From contig NC_092497.1 of assembly GCF_047495875.1 (NCBI RefSeq), positions 34,293,375 through 34,357,374 of the forward strand: DNA of 64,000 nt, written 5' to 3'. How positions within the stretch are numbered: the stretch's first letter is position 1; each line of letters starts with the position of its first letter. This document shows, piece by piece, positions 39,880 to 49,343 of this stretch. This DNA comes from Pithys albifrons albifrons. Its lineage: Eukaryota > Chordata > Aves > Passeriformes > Thamnophilidae. The notes beneath the pieces are model-generated. The model searched no databases, was not told the origin of the DNA, and was given only the letters and a program-made list of their open reading frames with translations. The translations under genes were made by a program, and so were the position numbers.

Positions 39880-42738
39880 GAGTTTCTTTGTCCATTGCAG
39901 CTTTATCTGCAGTGGATTTGCTGTTTGCCCTGTCCAGTGCAGTTTTCCTGGACTCAAAGCTGGCTTGACTTGGCTGTAGTGGATCCACAAATCTAGTCCA
40001 TGCACCTTCACAGCAGTATTGATGGTGAGCAGCACTCACTATGGTCCTTTCCACCTTTCTCAGAGAGGTTCCTCAGTCCAGGTTTTGAGGTATACCCAAT
40101 CTCTGGGTTGGTATGGATGGGCAATCACATCCAGCACCATGGGTGCTGCCAGCACAATATCTCTGTGGAGACAAGGTAACACCCTCCCTAGGGATATAGC
40201 GTGTTCTGTTAGACTTTGATCCTCACTGATTTGGATATTCTCTTTGCTTTCTGTAACCTGATAGGGTTTCTCACCTTTTTCATACTGTTGGTAAGGCCAA
40301 AGGAAGGTCATCTGGCCATTTTAATTATGATCCTTGGCAAATCTTGCTAATTTGCTTATACTCTGATTCTTTCTCCTTTTACACTTGACTGAGGTCTCCA
40401 TGGAGTGCCCAAGGCCCCTTTCACCACTAACATTTTAGCTAGGCTTTGCACTATTTTACCAATGAAGTGTGAACCTCTGTCTGATGGCATTCCCACTGGC
40501 ACTCCAATCTTCAAGATAATTTGTTTCAATAAAGCCTTTACCACTTCCTTGGATTTGATGCTGTGACAAAGAAAAGCTTCTGGCCATTCTGAAAAAGTAT
40601 CTACCAGTACCAATAAATACCTGTACCCATTTTGCAGTGGAAGCTCAGCAAATTCTATTTGCCAATAGTCTCTTAGAAAATTTCCTTTTTTTTAACAGTC
40701 ACGGATGTAAGCCACCTAATTCACTGTGTATTGTTCTTTAAACAGGTTTGACACTTTTTAACAATGGTTTTTGTGACACCAGTCATTAGTATTCTCAAAA
40801 CTTGAGTCTTCAGTCTTTTCACCGTTAACTCTACTCCCCAGTGGTTTACCTTGTTTCTCTGTGATTTCCCTCATAAGGTGTTGGGGAATTACTACCTGTT
40901 TGCTGAGATCCACCATCCCTCAGGGCACTTTTCAGTATCCAGTAACTTTGCCAGCATCTCATCTTCAGCCTGTCCAAATGCCAGTTCCCCACTAGCAATC
41001 TCCTTGTCCACTTTGCCACTCAGGTCATAGCCAAGATTTACTGAGGTGTCTTCAAGTTGATGAGCTTTAAAATGCATTATTGCCACCTTTTGAGGTAGCT
41101 GCACTTGCTCTAACAATCTGTGTTATTTGTCCATGTTTCACAGGGGAACCCCAAGAAGTTAACAGCCCTCTGTCTTTCCAAATGACTTCAAGAGAATGGG
41201 CCACTCCAAAAGCTAATTTCAAGTCAGTCCATATATTTACAGTCTTATCCTCTGAGAGCTCTAACACTTTAATTAATGCAATTGGTTCTCTTTCTAAGAG
41301 TTCAATATGTTGGTTGTTGGTGTTTTGGCTTCTACTACCTCATGCTGAGTTACCACGGCATATCCTGCTTTTTGGATTCCATTTTTTACATGAAGTCCAT
41401 GAAGTGTTCCCAACAGACTTCTTCCAAGGGGCTGTCCTGTAGGTCGTCTTGTCTGGAGTACACCTGTTCAGTGGTTTGCAAATAATCATGGGCCAGTTCG
41501 CCTTGTTCCAGGTCAGCTGTTAGAAATGCTGCTGGATTCAGAAGGTTAGTTAATTTTAACTGTACATGATCTTGTTCTAACAATACTGCCTGGTATTTTA
41601 ACAGCCTGCTTGTTTATAACTATTGTTCTCCTTTTCATTCTAATACTGCTGTAACTATATGGAGTACAAAACCAGTCAATTGCTGTCCCAGGATTCATTT
41701 TCTTTCTTCCTGGTTGAGGAGGACTGTTGCCATTACTGCCCTAAGGCAGAATAGCTATCTTTTGCTGACATCACCATGTTGTTTAGAAATGAATAGGTCT
41801 CTTCCAGGATTCCAGCTGTTGAGACAAAACCCCCAATGCCGAATGGGACCTTTAATGCACAAACAGTTCAAAAGGTTCTAAGTCTTGTAGTCCCAGTATA
41901 GGAGCAGTTACTAAAGAGTGTTTCAATTCTTGAAAGGCTTTCCTGCATTCAGGAGTCCAGAAGAGGACTTTTCCCCTTCCATTAATTGCTCTTTTAGAAA
42001 GGCTATCAGGAGTCTGACAGATAACCTCTTTTCTTTCCTGACTCAGACTCCTTTGTCCTTGTGAAGTAGTAAATCTCCTAAAGTTATGAGGTAAAGACTT
42101 TCCACATAAGAGTTAAGCTGAGCAGGCCGAGACCTGTGCTGTGCTGCACCAGTCCTTTAGCCCAATATGAACTTAACCTGTTCATTGTAACAGAGGAGTC
42201 AGCAGCCAGCTTAAACTTGGTACTGGTGATTATGACACTTGCATGACCTTGCTTTTATCTAAAAGTTCTCAAGAAATTCTCATATGCCTGATTTCTAATA
42301 CTTCTTTTTTTATTGTTTGCAAAGCCCTTGTAGTTTGTGTTCAAAAAAAGTTTCTATTAGTGATTCAAGTCCTTTTCTAGTTTCCAAGGATATTGTTTAC
42401 ATCTTACCAGTTTGGAGTTTGGTTTCAAAAGGATCTTTGCTGGTTCTGCATTCCAGGCTCATCCTGGACTTCTGGTGGCCCATACCAATAGGCTGACTGT
42501 GTTGTCCACTTCCTCTGGTATTTCTGCCTCAGGTTCAGGATTCTATAACAGAAAGACTTGGGCCTCCAGCGCCTTTTCTTCAGGAATGTGACCTTGGATT
42601 TTTCCTTTTTCCAATGTAATTGATGGATTTACTTAATTCAGTACATCACTTCCTAGTACTGGTACAGGACATTCAGGTATATAAAGAAATTGATGGGCTA
42701 ACACCCATTTACCAATTCCAAAGTTAAATGGTTGAAAG
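39880..42738 (-). pseudogene. pol: Decayed class I ERV pol (protease end, RT, RNase H, integrase)
   Basis: This is the 3' half of an old gamma-like pol on the minus strand, broken by many stops and shifts. In order from high to low coordinate: the end of the protease (HQFLYIPECPVPVLGSDVL, near 42630-42700), the RT connection region (VLFWTPECRKAFQELKHSL, near 41900-41970), RNase H pieces (41067-41583 and 40892-41116, with NIWTDLKLAFGVAHSLE), the integrase core (40356-40613, with VDTFSEWPEAF, SDRGSHF and a following E) and the integrase C-terminus (40060-40311, HPYQPRDWVYLKTW, then decayed sequence to about 39950). I could not find the RT YxDD box, which may be deleted. The ERVL provirus at 42739-49338 separates this half from the other protease half. 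It is a long-dead relic; no env was recognised. Confidence 0.85.
42734..42738. repeat. Target-site duplication (left) of the ERVL provirus
   Basis: GAAAG directly before the TGTGCTGG end of the LTR. The same five bases follow the other LTR at 49339-49343. A 5-bp duplication fits the ERVL class. Confidence 0.85.
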
Positions 42739-43366
42739 TGTGCTGGTTTGAAGGTGAACCAGCAAGGGAAAATGAACTCACCACGAGAGAGATTATAAGT
42801 CAGACCTAAAATTTAATAATACTATTATTATAACAACACTGACACACAAGGGAAATTGCTTTCAACTCACAATACCCCAGCAGTATAACCCAGTGTCCTG
42901 GGGCACAAACCCAAGGGGGTTTGTTTGCCCTTGTGCTGAGACCCCTGTGGCTCCCCCAAGTCCAGAGCAAAAGGAAAGAAAAACCTGTTGGTGCAGGCGA
43001 GGGCTGTGGTCTGGGCGAGAACGGTGATCTCCTCCTGTCGAGGTCCTGCTGCTGCTCTGGATCCGACGAGAAGTACCCGAGGTCTTCTTACCCACCACTT
43101 ATGTACCCTCAGGGAGCACTCAGTCCCTCCCCCTGGGCGGGGACTCACACAATGGGTGATTGACTCTGGGAGCCAGGGGGTGTTGAGCTGTTGATGGCCC
43201 ATTAGCAGCTCCGCCCCCCTCAGGCTGGGTGTGAAGGTGATAATGGCTCCCTGGGCAGCTGCTGCTAATGGCCCATTGTCCTTGGGGAATGAATAGAGGG
43301 GGTAGAATACACAGCTTTGATCACCCCCACACAGGGTTAGCTGGTCCCTCCTGCTGAACTAGGACA
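42739..43366 (-). repeat. 3' LTR of the ERVL provirus
   Basis: 628 bp, TG...CA ends. It holds a TATA-like TACATAAG (43098-43105), a GC box upstream (GGGGCGGAG, near 43205-43215) and ATTAAA (42812-42817), giving the U3-R-U5 order on the minus strand. It is one base longer than the 5' LTR. Confidence 0.97.
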
Positions 43367-43369
43367 TTA

Positions 43370-43379
43370 TCCACCCCTT
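43370..43379 (-). promoter_or_regulatory. Candidate polypurine tract
   Basis: AAGGGGTGGA on the minus strand, three bases before the 3' LTR. This is the expected place for the plus-strand primer of reverse transcription. It is short and not perfectly adjacent, so only moderately sure. Confidence 0.5.
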
Positions 43380-43459
43380 ATTCTACTCCATCTAGTCATT
43401 CCCAAATTAATCCCCTTTTTACCTATACATATATATATATACATATATGCAATGAAACA

Positions 43460-46400
43460 TTACAAACTCTTCTCGCTCAAAATTAGGTCCCCTTGTGGTA
43501 CACAACGTGTTTCTCCATCTTTCTGCATCACCCACCAAGTGCAACCAGGTCCTTGAGCAAAGACAATCCCTCGGATGGGTTTGCCTTTGCCTGAGGTGGG
43601 ACTAACCCAAACAGTCTTTCCTAACATACCTCTCATATGGACCACAGGGACTTTATCTCCATCTACAGTATTCAAGAGTTCTGATTGGGCAGGGCCAGCT
43701 CGATTGATGGAGCCCCGGGTGTTGACCAACCAGGTGGCCTTTGCCAAATGCAGCTCCCAGTGTTTGAAAGTCCCCCCACCCAACGCCTTCAAGGTTGTTT
43801 TCAGCAGTCCATTACATCGCTCAACTTTCCCGGCAGCTGGAGCATGGTAGGGGATATGATACACCCACTCAATGCCGTGCTCTCTGGCCCAGGTGTCTAT
43901 GAGGCTGTTCTTGAAGTGGGTGCCGTTGTCAGACTCTATTCTCTCTGGGGTGCCGTGTCTCCACAGGACTTGTTTCTCAAGGCCCAGGATGGTATTCCGG
44001 GCAGTGGCGTGAGATACGGGGTATGTCTCCAGCCATCCAGTGGTTGCCTCTACCATGGTCAGCACATAGCGCTTGCCTTGGCGTGTTTGGGGAAGTGTGA
44101 TGTAGTCAACTTGCCAGGCTTCCCCATACCTGTATTTCGACCACCGTCCACCATACCATAGAGGCTTCACCCGCTTGGCCTGCTTGATGGCAGCACATGT
44201 GTCACAGTCATGGATAACCTGTGAGACACTGTCCATGGTTAGATCCACCCCTCGGTCACGAGCCCATCTGTATGTCGCATCTCTGCCCTGATGACCAGAG
44301 GCATCATGGGCCCATCGGGCTAGAAACAATTCACCTTTATGCTGCCAATCCAGATCTACCTGAGAGACTTCAATCTTGGCAGCTCGATCCACCTGCTCGT
44401 TGTTACGATGCTCCTCATTAGCCCGGCTCTTGGGTACATGAGCATCTACGTGACGGACCTTCACACTCAGCTTCTCTACCCGGGCAGCGATGTCCTGCCA
44501 CATCTCAGCCGCCCAGATGGGTTTCCCTTTGCGCTGCCAGCCGGCCTTTCTCCAGCGCTCCAGCCATCCCCACAGAGCATTGGCCACCATCCACGAGTCA
44601 GTGTAAAGGTAGAGTCTTGGCCACTTCTCTCGTTCGGCGATATCCAAAGCCAGCTGAACAGCTTTCAGCTCTGCGACCTGACTTGATCCACCTTGTCCTT
44701 CAGTCGCTTCTGCAACTCGATGTGTAGGACTCCATACAGCTGCTTTCCATTTCCGGCTTGTCCCTACAATGCGGCAAGAGCCATCTGTGAAGAGAGCATA
44801 TCGCTTCTCCTCTTCTGGTAGCTGGTTATATGGTGGGGTCTCCTCAGCTCGTGTCACCTGCTCCTCTTCTTCTTCAGAGGACAATCCGAAACTCTCACCT
44901 TCCGGCCAGTTGGTGATGATTTCCAAAATCCCAGGGCGATTAGGATTCCCTATCCGGCTTCGCTGCGTGATCAGAGCGATCCACTTACTCCATGTGGCAT
45001 CAGTGGCGTGATGGGTAGAAGGAGCTTTTCCATTGAACATCCAGCCCAGCACTGGTAGTCGGGGTGCCAGGATGAGCTGTGCCTCAGTGCCAATCACTTC
45101 TGAGGCAGCTCGAACTCCTTCATAAGCTGCCAGGATCTCTTTCTCAGTTGGGGTGTAGCTGGCCTCAGATCCTTTGTATCCCCGGCTCCAGAATCCCAGC
45201 GGTCGTCCTCGAGTCTCCCCAGGTACTTTCTGCCAGAGGCTCCAGGATGGGCCATTCTCCCCGGCTGCAGTGTAGAGCACATTCTTCACATCCTGTCCTG
45301 TCCTGACTGGCCCAAGGGCTACTGCATGAGTAATCTCCTGTTTAATCTGCTCAAAGGCTTGTTGTTGTTCAGGGCCCCACTGGAAATCATTTTTCTTCCG
45401 TGTCACAAGGTAGAGAGGGCTTACAATCTGACTGTACTCAGGGATATGCATCCTCCAAAAGCCCACGGCGCCTAGGAAAGCCTGAGTTTCCTTCTTGCTG
45501 GTCGGTGGGGACATAGCTGCTATTTTGTTGATCACCTCTGTTGGAATCTGACGACGCCCGTCTTGCCACTTCACTCCTAGGAACTGAATTTCCTGAGCAG
45601 GTCCCTTGACCTTACTTCGTTTAATGGCAAAACCAGCTCTTAGGAGAATCTGGATTATCTTCTTTCCTTTCTCAAAAACCTCCCCTGCTGTGTTCCCCCA
45701 TACAATGATGTCATCGATGTACTGTAGATGTTCTGGAGCCTCACCCTTTTCCAATGCAGTCTGGATCAGTCCATGGCAAATGGTGGGACTGTGTTTCCAC
45801 CCCTGGGGCAGTCGATTCCAGGTGTACTGCACTCCCTTCCAGGTGAAAGCGAACTGCGGCCTGCACTCTGCTGCCAACGGAATGGAGAAAAAGGCATTGG
45901 CAATGTCGATGGTGGCATACCACTTGGCTGCCTTGGACTCCAGCTCATACTGAAGCTCCAGCATGTCCGGCACAGCGGCACTCAGGGGGGGTGTGACCTC
46001 ATTGAGACCACGGTAATCCACCGTCAGCCTCCACTCTCCACTGGACTTTCGTACTGGCCATATGGGGCTATTAAAGGGTGAGTGAGTCTTGCTGACCACC
46101 CCTTGGCTCTCCAGCTCACGAATCATCTTGTGTATGGGGGTCACAGAGTCTCGGTCAGTGCGGTATTGCCGACGGTGCACTGTGGCTGTGGCCAGCGGTA
46201 CCAATTGTTCTTCAACTTTCAGCAGTCCTACAGCAGAAGGGTCCTCTGAGAGGCCAGGCAAGGTGCTCAGCTGTCTGATTTCCTCTGTCTCCACAGCAGC
46301 TATGCCAAAGGCCCAACGCAGTCCCTTTGGGTCTTTGAAATATCCGTTCCTCAGGTAGTCTATGCCAAGGATACATGGGGCTTCTGGACCAGTCACAATG

Positions 46401-46600
46401 GGGTGTCTATGCCATTCCTTGCCAGTCAAGCTGACTTCAGCTTCCAGTACAGTCAGCTGTTGGGATCCCCCTGTCACCCCAGAAATAGAGATGGATTCTG
46501 CCCCAACGTATCCTGATGGCATCAACGTGCATTGTGCGCCAGTGTCCACTAAAGCTTTGTATTTCTGTGGGTCTGATGAGCCAGGCCACCGAATCCACAC
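43460..46600 (-). CDS. pol: ERVL Pol: protease, reverse transcriptase, RNase H, integrase
   Basis: An uninterrupted 1,046-codon frame with every catalytic group present. Numbered from the GTG at 46600: protease LVDTGA at 17-22; RT first aspartate in ATIDIANAF (D232) and the YIDD box at 294-297; RNase H with TDGS (D606), E644, YTDS (D668) and a late D738; integrase zinc site H765, H770, C799, C802; integrase triad D832, D891, E927 with 35 residues between the last two, the retroviral spacing. No dUTPase domain is seen after integrase, unlike several mammalian ERVL elements. There is no ATG at the start: the frame is continuous with gag through one UAG at 46655-46657 plus 18 codons, so Pol is most likely made as a Gag-Pol fusion by readthrough. 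The family role is to cleave Gag-Pol, copy the RNA into DNA and insert it. Confidence 0.96.
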   Translation of the reverse strand: MWIRWPGSSDPQKYKALVDTGAQCTLMPSGYVGAESISISGVTGGSQQLTVLEAEVSLTGKEWHRHPIVTGPEAPCILGIDYLRNGYFKDPKGLRWAFGIAAVETEEIRQLSTLPGLSEDPSAVGLLKVEEQLVPLATATVHRRQYRTDRDSVTPIHKMIRELESQGVVSKTHSPFNSPIWPVRKSSGEWRLTVDYRGLNEVTPPLSAAVPDMLELQYELESKAAKWYATIDIANAFFSIPLAAECRPQFAFTWKGVQYTWNRLPQGWKHSPTICHGLIQTALEKGEAPEHLQYIDDIIVWGNTAGEVFEKGKKIIQILLRAGFAIKRSKVKGPAQEIQFLGVKWQDGRRQIPTEVINKIAAMSPPTSKKETQAFLGAVGFWRMHIPEYSQIVSPLYLVTRKKNDFQWGPEQQQAFEQIKQEITHAVALGPVRTGQDVKNVLYTAAGENGPSWSLWQKVPGETRGRPLGFWSRGYKGSEASYTPTEKEILAAYEGVRAASEVIGTEAQLILAPRLPVLGWMFNGKAPSTHHATDATWSKWIALITQRSRIGNPNRPGILEIITNWPEGESFGLSSEEEEEQVTRAEETPPYNQLPEEEKRYALFTDGSCRIVGTSRKWKAAVWSPTHRVAEATEGQGGSSQVAELKAVQLALDIAEREKWPRLYLYTDSWMVANALWGWLERWRKAGWQRKGKPIWAAEMWQDIAARVEKLSVKVRHVDAHVPKSRANEEHRNNEQVDRAAKIEVSQVDLDWQHKGELFLARWAHDASGHQGRDATYRWARDRGVDLTMDSVSQVIHDCDTCAAIKQAKRVKPLWYGGRWSKYRYGEAWQVDYITLPQTRQGKRYVLTMVEATTGWLETYPVSHATARNTILGLEKQVLWRHGTPERIESDNGTHFKNSLIDTWAREHGIEWVYHIPYHAPAAGKVERCNGLLKTTLKALGGGTFKHWELHLAKATWLVNTRGSINRAGPAQSELLNTVDGDKVPVVHMRGMLGKTVWVSPTSGKGKPIRGIVFAQGPGCTWWVMQKDGETRCVPQGDLILSEKSL

Positions 46601-46626
46601 AGTCCAATAAACCCGATTGTCCCTCT

Positions 46627-46657
46627 CCTCTACCTGGCTAGAGGCAGGGCCCCCCTA
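46627..46657 (-). promoter_or_regulatory. Gag-pol UAG readthrough site with downstream hairpin
   Basis: The gag frame ends in UAG (46657-46655), preceded by AAC and followed by GGGGGCCCTG. After a 10-base spacer comes a perfect 6-bp stem, CCTCTA (46644-46639) with TAGAGG (46632-46627), around a GCCAGG loop. Gag and pol are in the same phase with no other stop between them. This layout matches the stop-codon suppression used by gammaretroviruses to make Gag-Pol, where a structure starts about 8 bases after UAG. Function here is inferred. Confidence 0.75.
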
Positions 46658-48622
46658 GTTCTGGTCATGGTATTCACTGCGCTCTCCCTGTGAATATGAC
46701 CGGGAGGTTCCTTCAAGAGGATCGGGCATAACATCATCATTCCTATACTGTCTGGAGCCTTGCCCACGAGAGACCGGAGCAGCCTTCAACCTTGAAGAAT
46801 TCCCTGTGTTAGTTGTGCCTCTTTGCAATTCACGTACCCGAGCTGCTAAGGAAGAGGTGGGTTTCCCATCCCACTTCCTCATATCTTCTCCATGCTCATG
46901 GAGGTAAAACCACAGATTGCCGCGTGGAGTGTACCCTTTCTCCTTAGCTGGAAGACGCCTGCTTCTGATGGCAGAGACTCTCGTTTGTTCTGGAGAGATA
47001 TGGAAGAGTCCTTCCTTAATCTTCTCTTCCAGCTCAGCCAGTTTTGTTTCCACAGCTGAGACGTGGGCTCGTAATGGAGCAGTGACAGTGTCTTCATAAA
47101 TCCTGAGTTTGCTGACCAGTGCACCCACCTTGTCTTCTCCCTCTCTCCACTGCAATGTTGCAAGGTAGCGAGAATACATTTCTGGCCCAAGTCGTGCAAA
47201 TTTTAACCACATCTGGGATGTGCACTGGACACCATCTGGACTTTTAGGGAATCTCTCATCCTCTGAAAAGATTATCTCCAGTACGGCTAATTCCCTTAAG
47301 CACCGGATACCTTGTTCCATCGTGTTCCACTGTCCTTGCTGTACGTGGAGGTCCTCCTTACAAAGATATCTCTCCCTCACGCTTGACAACAGTCGCCGCC
47401 AGAGGCTGAGAGTTTCCTGTCTCTTTCCAATGCCCTGATCAATGACAACATCTCGAGACAGGGATCCCAGCTGCCTCGCCTCACTCCCATCTAGAATTGT
47501 ATCATTGGCTGCAGCATCCCAGATTCGAAGTAGCCAGGTCAAGATGGACTCATTTGCCTGTCGTGTGAACTCTCTCCGGAGCTCACGCAGCTCTCCCAGG
47601 GATAGGGACCGGGTGATTATTTCTGGCTCCATTTCTTCTGCTTGAGATGAAGGTCCTGACTCTTCCTCGTCATGCACTGTACGAACTGATTTGGTCTTTG
47701 ATTTTCTTTTCTGGACAGGGGCAACTGCTATCGGTTTCTGTTGTCCTTCTGGCTCCTCCATGGTTTGTGTGGACATGGCGCTGGTTGATCTATCTCTCTT
47801 CCTCTCTGGCTCAGTCATGGTCTGGGTGGACATGGCGCTAGTTGATGTATCTCTCTTCCTCTCTGGCTCAGTCATGGTCTGGGTGGACATGGTGCCTGTG
47901 GATTTGCTCCTTTTCTCCTCCTCCTGATGATGCTGTACCACACCAAGCAGTGTGCGGTAGGCAGTGGCTAGGGCCCAGCAGGTTGCTGTGAGCTGCACAT
48001 CTCTGGGACTACCAGAGCATCTTCCTTTCACATAGCTTAGCATTTTGGCAGGGTCCTGCAGTTGTTCCGGGGTGAATTTCCAGATCATTTGAGGAGAGAA
48101 GGTCTCCAAATACTGGCCCATATCTTCCCACTTCCCATGCCACTCAACATCATCCGCTCCCAGGGCAGGCCTCCCGCAAGTCTCCTTAGAAAGCCCAGTT
48201 CTGACCCTAAACATGGTGTATACAGTACAGAGGAGACAAAGCAACACTAACAGCACTAACAGTAGGATTATGCTGTCCCTAACATCAAAAGGAAGCTCAA
48301 TATTTTCAATGATTGTTGTAGCAGAGGTGAAAAGGTGGAAGTAACCATCTCCGCCTGTTTTCCCCACAGTCTGGGTGCTATTTTTAATGAGACCCCAGAG
48401 GTAACAGCCCAAACCAGGACAGGCACACCAGACTGAATATACATTCACAATGAAATTCATTGCTTCTGATGTTATGACAACATAAACATAGTATATTAAT
48501 AAAGCAATTTTGATCCTTCTCCCTGGTATTAAAGAGAGCATCAAAACAGGCACATGGTTCCCCATGTGTCGAAATATGAACAGGACCAGATACAGCATCC
48601 ACATGAATACATCAAGCAACAT
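46655..48622 (-). CDS. gag: ERVL Gag with N-terminal membrane region
   Basis: An uninterrupted 655-codon frame between the primer site and pol. The ATG at 48622 has A at -3, and is the first ATG at a suitable distance from the LTR. Residues 1-140 are unusual: hydrophobic segments at about 2-17, 37-51 and 117-138, with a short polar loop that holds an N-S-T site at 81-83. Residues 160-230 look like a folded domain. Residues 232-335 are charged and hold three 19-residue repeats built on MSTQTM (249-289). Residues 340-540 are the likely capsid part, ending in a short coiled-coil (521-537). No Cys-His zinc box is seen; the C-terminus has Arg/Gly-rich words (SRGQGSR) instead. The family role is to form the particle and package RNA. 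The membrane part is read from hydrophobicity only. Confidence 0.9.
   Translation of the reverse strand: MLLDVFMWMLYLVLFIFRHMGNHVPVLMLSLIPGRRIKIALLIYYVYVVITSEAMNFIVNVYSVWCACPGLGCYLWGLIKNSTQTVGKTGGDGYFHLFTSATTIIENIELPFDVRDSIILLLVLLVLLCLLCTVYTMFRVRTGLSKETCGRPALGADDVEWHGKWEDMGQYLETFSPQMIWKFTPEQLQDPAKMLSYVKGRCSGSPRDVQLTATCWALATAYRTLLGVVQHHQEEEKRSKSTGTMSTQTMTEPERKRDTSTSAMSTQTMTEPERKRDRSTSAMSTQTMEEPEGQQKPIAVAPVQKRKSKTKSVRTVHDEEESGPSSQAEEMEPEIITRSLSLGELRELRREFTRQANESILTWLLRIWDAAANDTILDGSEARQLGSLSRDVVIDQGIGKRQETLSLWRRLLSSVRERYLCKEDLHVQQGQWNTMEQGIRCLRELAVLEIIFSEDERFPKSPDGVQCTSQMWLKFARLGPEMYSRYLATLQWREGEDKVGALVSKLRIYEDTVTAPLRAHVSAVETKLAELEEKIKEGLFHISPEQTRVSAIRSRRLPAKEKGYTPRGNLWFYLHEHGEDMRKWDGKPTSSLAARVRELQRGTTNTGNSSRLKAAPVSRGQGSRQYRNDDVMPDPLEGTSRSYSQGERSEYHDQN
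47759..47905 (-). repeat. 57-bp in-frame tandem repeat within gag
   Basis: GGACATGG recurs at 47771, 47828 and 47885, a period of exactly 57 bp, so each unit adds 19 residues without breaking the frame. The units encode variants of STSAMSTQTMTEPERKRD. The first two are nearly identical and the third is partial. Confidence 0.95.
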
Positions 48623-48688
48623 GGTAGTCAGGGAGTTTCTGTATCCAAATACACAAAATGAAATTGTTATTCTGACTTCTCTCTCGTG

Positions 48689-48706
48689 GCCCCACGTTGG
48701 GCGCCA
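48689..48706 (-). promoter_or_regulatory. Primer-binding site, tRNA-Lys1,2 type
   Basis: TGGCGCCCAACGTGGGGC on the minus strand, five bases after the 5' LTR. It is the standard complement of the tRNA-Lys1,2 3' end, as used by foamy viruses and some betaretroviruses. It marks where minus-strand DNA synthesis begins. Confidence 0.95.
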
Positions 48707-48711
48707 AAAGA

Positions 48712-49338
48712 TGTGCTGGTTTGAAGGTGAACCAGCAGGGGAAATGAACTCACCACGAGAGAGATTATAAGTCAGACCTAAAATTTAATAATAATATTAT
48801 TATAACAACACTGACACACAAGGGAAATTGCTTTCAACTCACAATACCCCAGCAGTATAACCCAGTGTCCTGGGGCACAAACCCAAGGGGGTTTGTTTGC
48901 CCTTGTGCTGAGACCCCTGTGGCTCCCCCAAGTCCAGAGCAAAAGGAAAGAAAAACCTGTTGGTGCAGGCGAGGGCTGTGGTCTGGGCGAGAGCGGTGAT
49001 CTCCTCCTGTCGAGGTCCTGCTGCTGCTCTGGATCCGACGAGAAGTACCCGAGGTCTTCTTACCCACCACTTATGTACCCTCAGGGAGCACTCAGTCCCT
49101 CCCCCTGGGCGGGGACTCACACAATGGGTGATTGACTCTGGGAGCCAGGGGGTGTTGAGCTGTTGATGGCCCATTAGCAGCTCCGCCCCCCTCAGGCTGG
49201 GTGTGAAGGTGATAATGGCTCCCTGGGCAGCTGCTGCTAATGGCCCATTGTCCTTGGGGAATGAATAGAGGGGGTAGAATACACAGCTTTGATCACCCCC
49301 ACACAGGGTTAGCTGGTCCCTCCTGCTGAACTAGGACA
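48712..49338 (-). repeat. 5' LTR of the ERVL provirus
   Basis: 627 bp, reading on the minus strand, with TACATAAG (49070-49077) as probable TATA box, a GC box upstream and ATTAAA (48784-48789). It should drive gag-pol transcription. It differs from the 3' LTR at three bases plus a 1-bp indel, all in the 3' half of its sequence on the minus strand. Confidence 0.97.
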
Positions 49339-49343
49339 GAAAG
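49339..49343. repeat. Target-site duplication (right) of the ERVL provirus
   Basis: GAAAG, identical to the left copy at 42734-42738. Confidence 0.85.

Larger units (their letters stand above)
42739..49338 (-). mobile_element. Full-length ERVL-class provirus with intact gag and pol
   Basis: A 6.6-kb provirus on the minus strand: 5' LTR (48712-49338), tRNA-Lys-type primer site, gag (46655-48622), in-frame UAG, pol (to 43460), purine-rich tract and 3' LTR (42739-43366). The LTRs differ by 3 substitutions and one 1-bp indel in about 627 bp, so the insertion is recent. Both coding frames are uninterrupted. There is no env: only 93 bp lie between the pol stop and the 3' LTR. It landed inside the protease region of an older class I ERV, whose halves flank it. 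The ERVL (class III) assignment rests on the pol motifs, the Lys primer site, the 5-bp target duplication and the lack of env. An element with intact frames and near-identical LTRs may still be able to move inside cells, but no expression evidence is available here. Confidence 0.97.

Noticed and set aside
42867..43202. Open frames of about 80-111 codons inside ERVL LTRs on both strands (also 48839-49174, 32351-32698, 36320-36703)
   Set aside because: They repeat in every LTR copy, overlap on both strands and follow the LTR's GC content. No protein motif.
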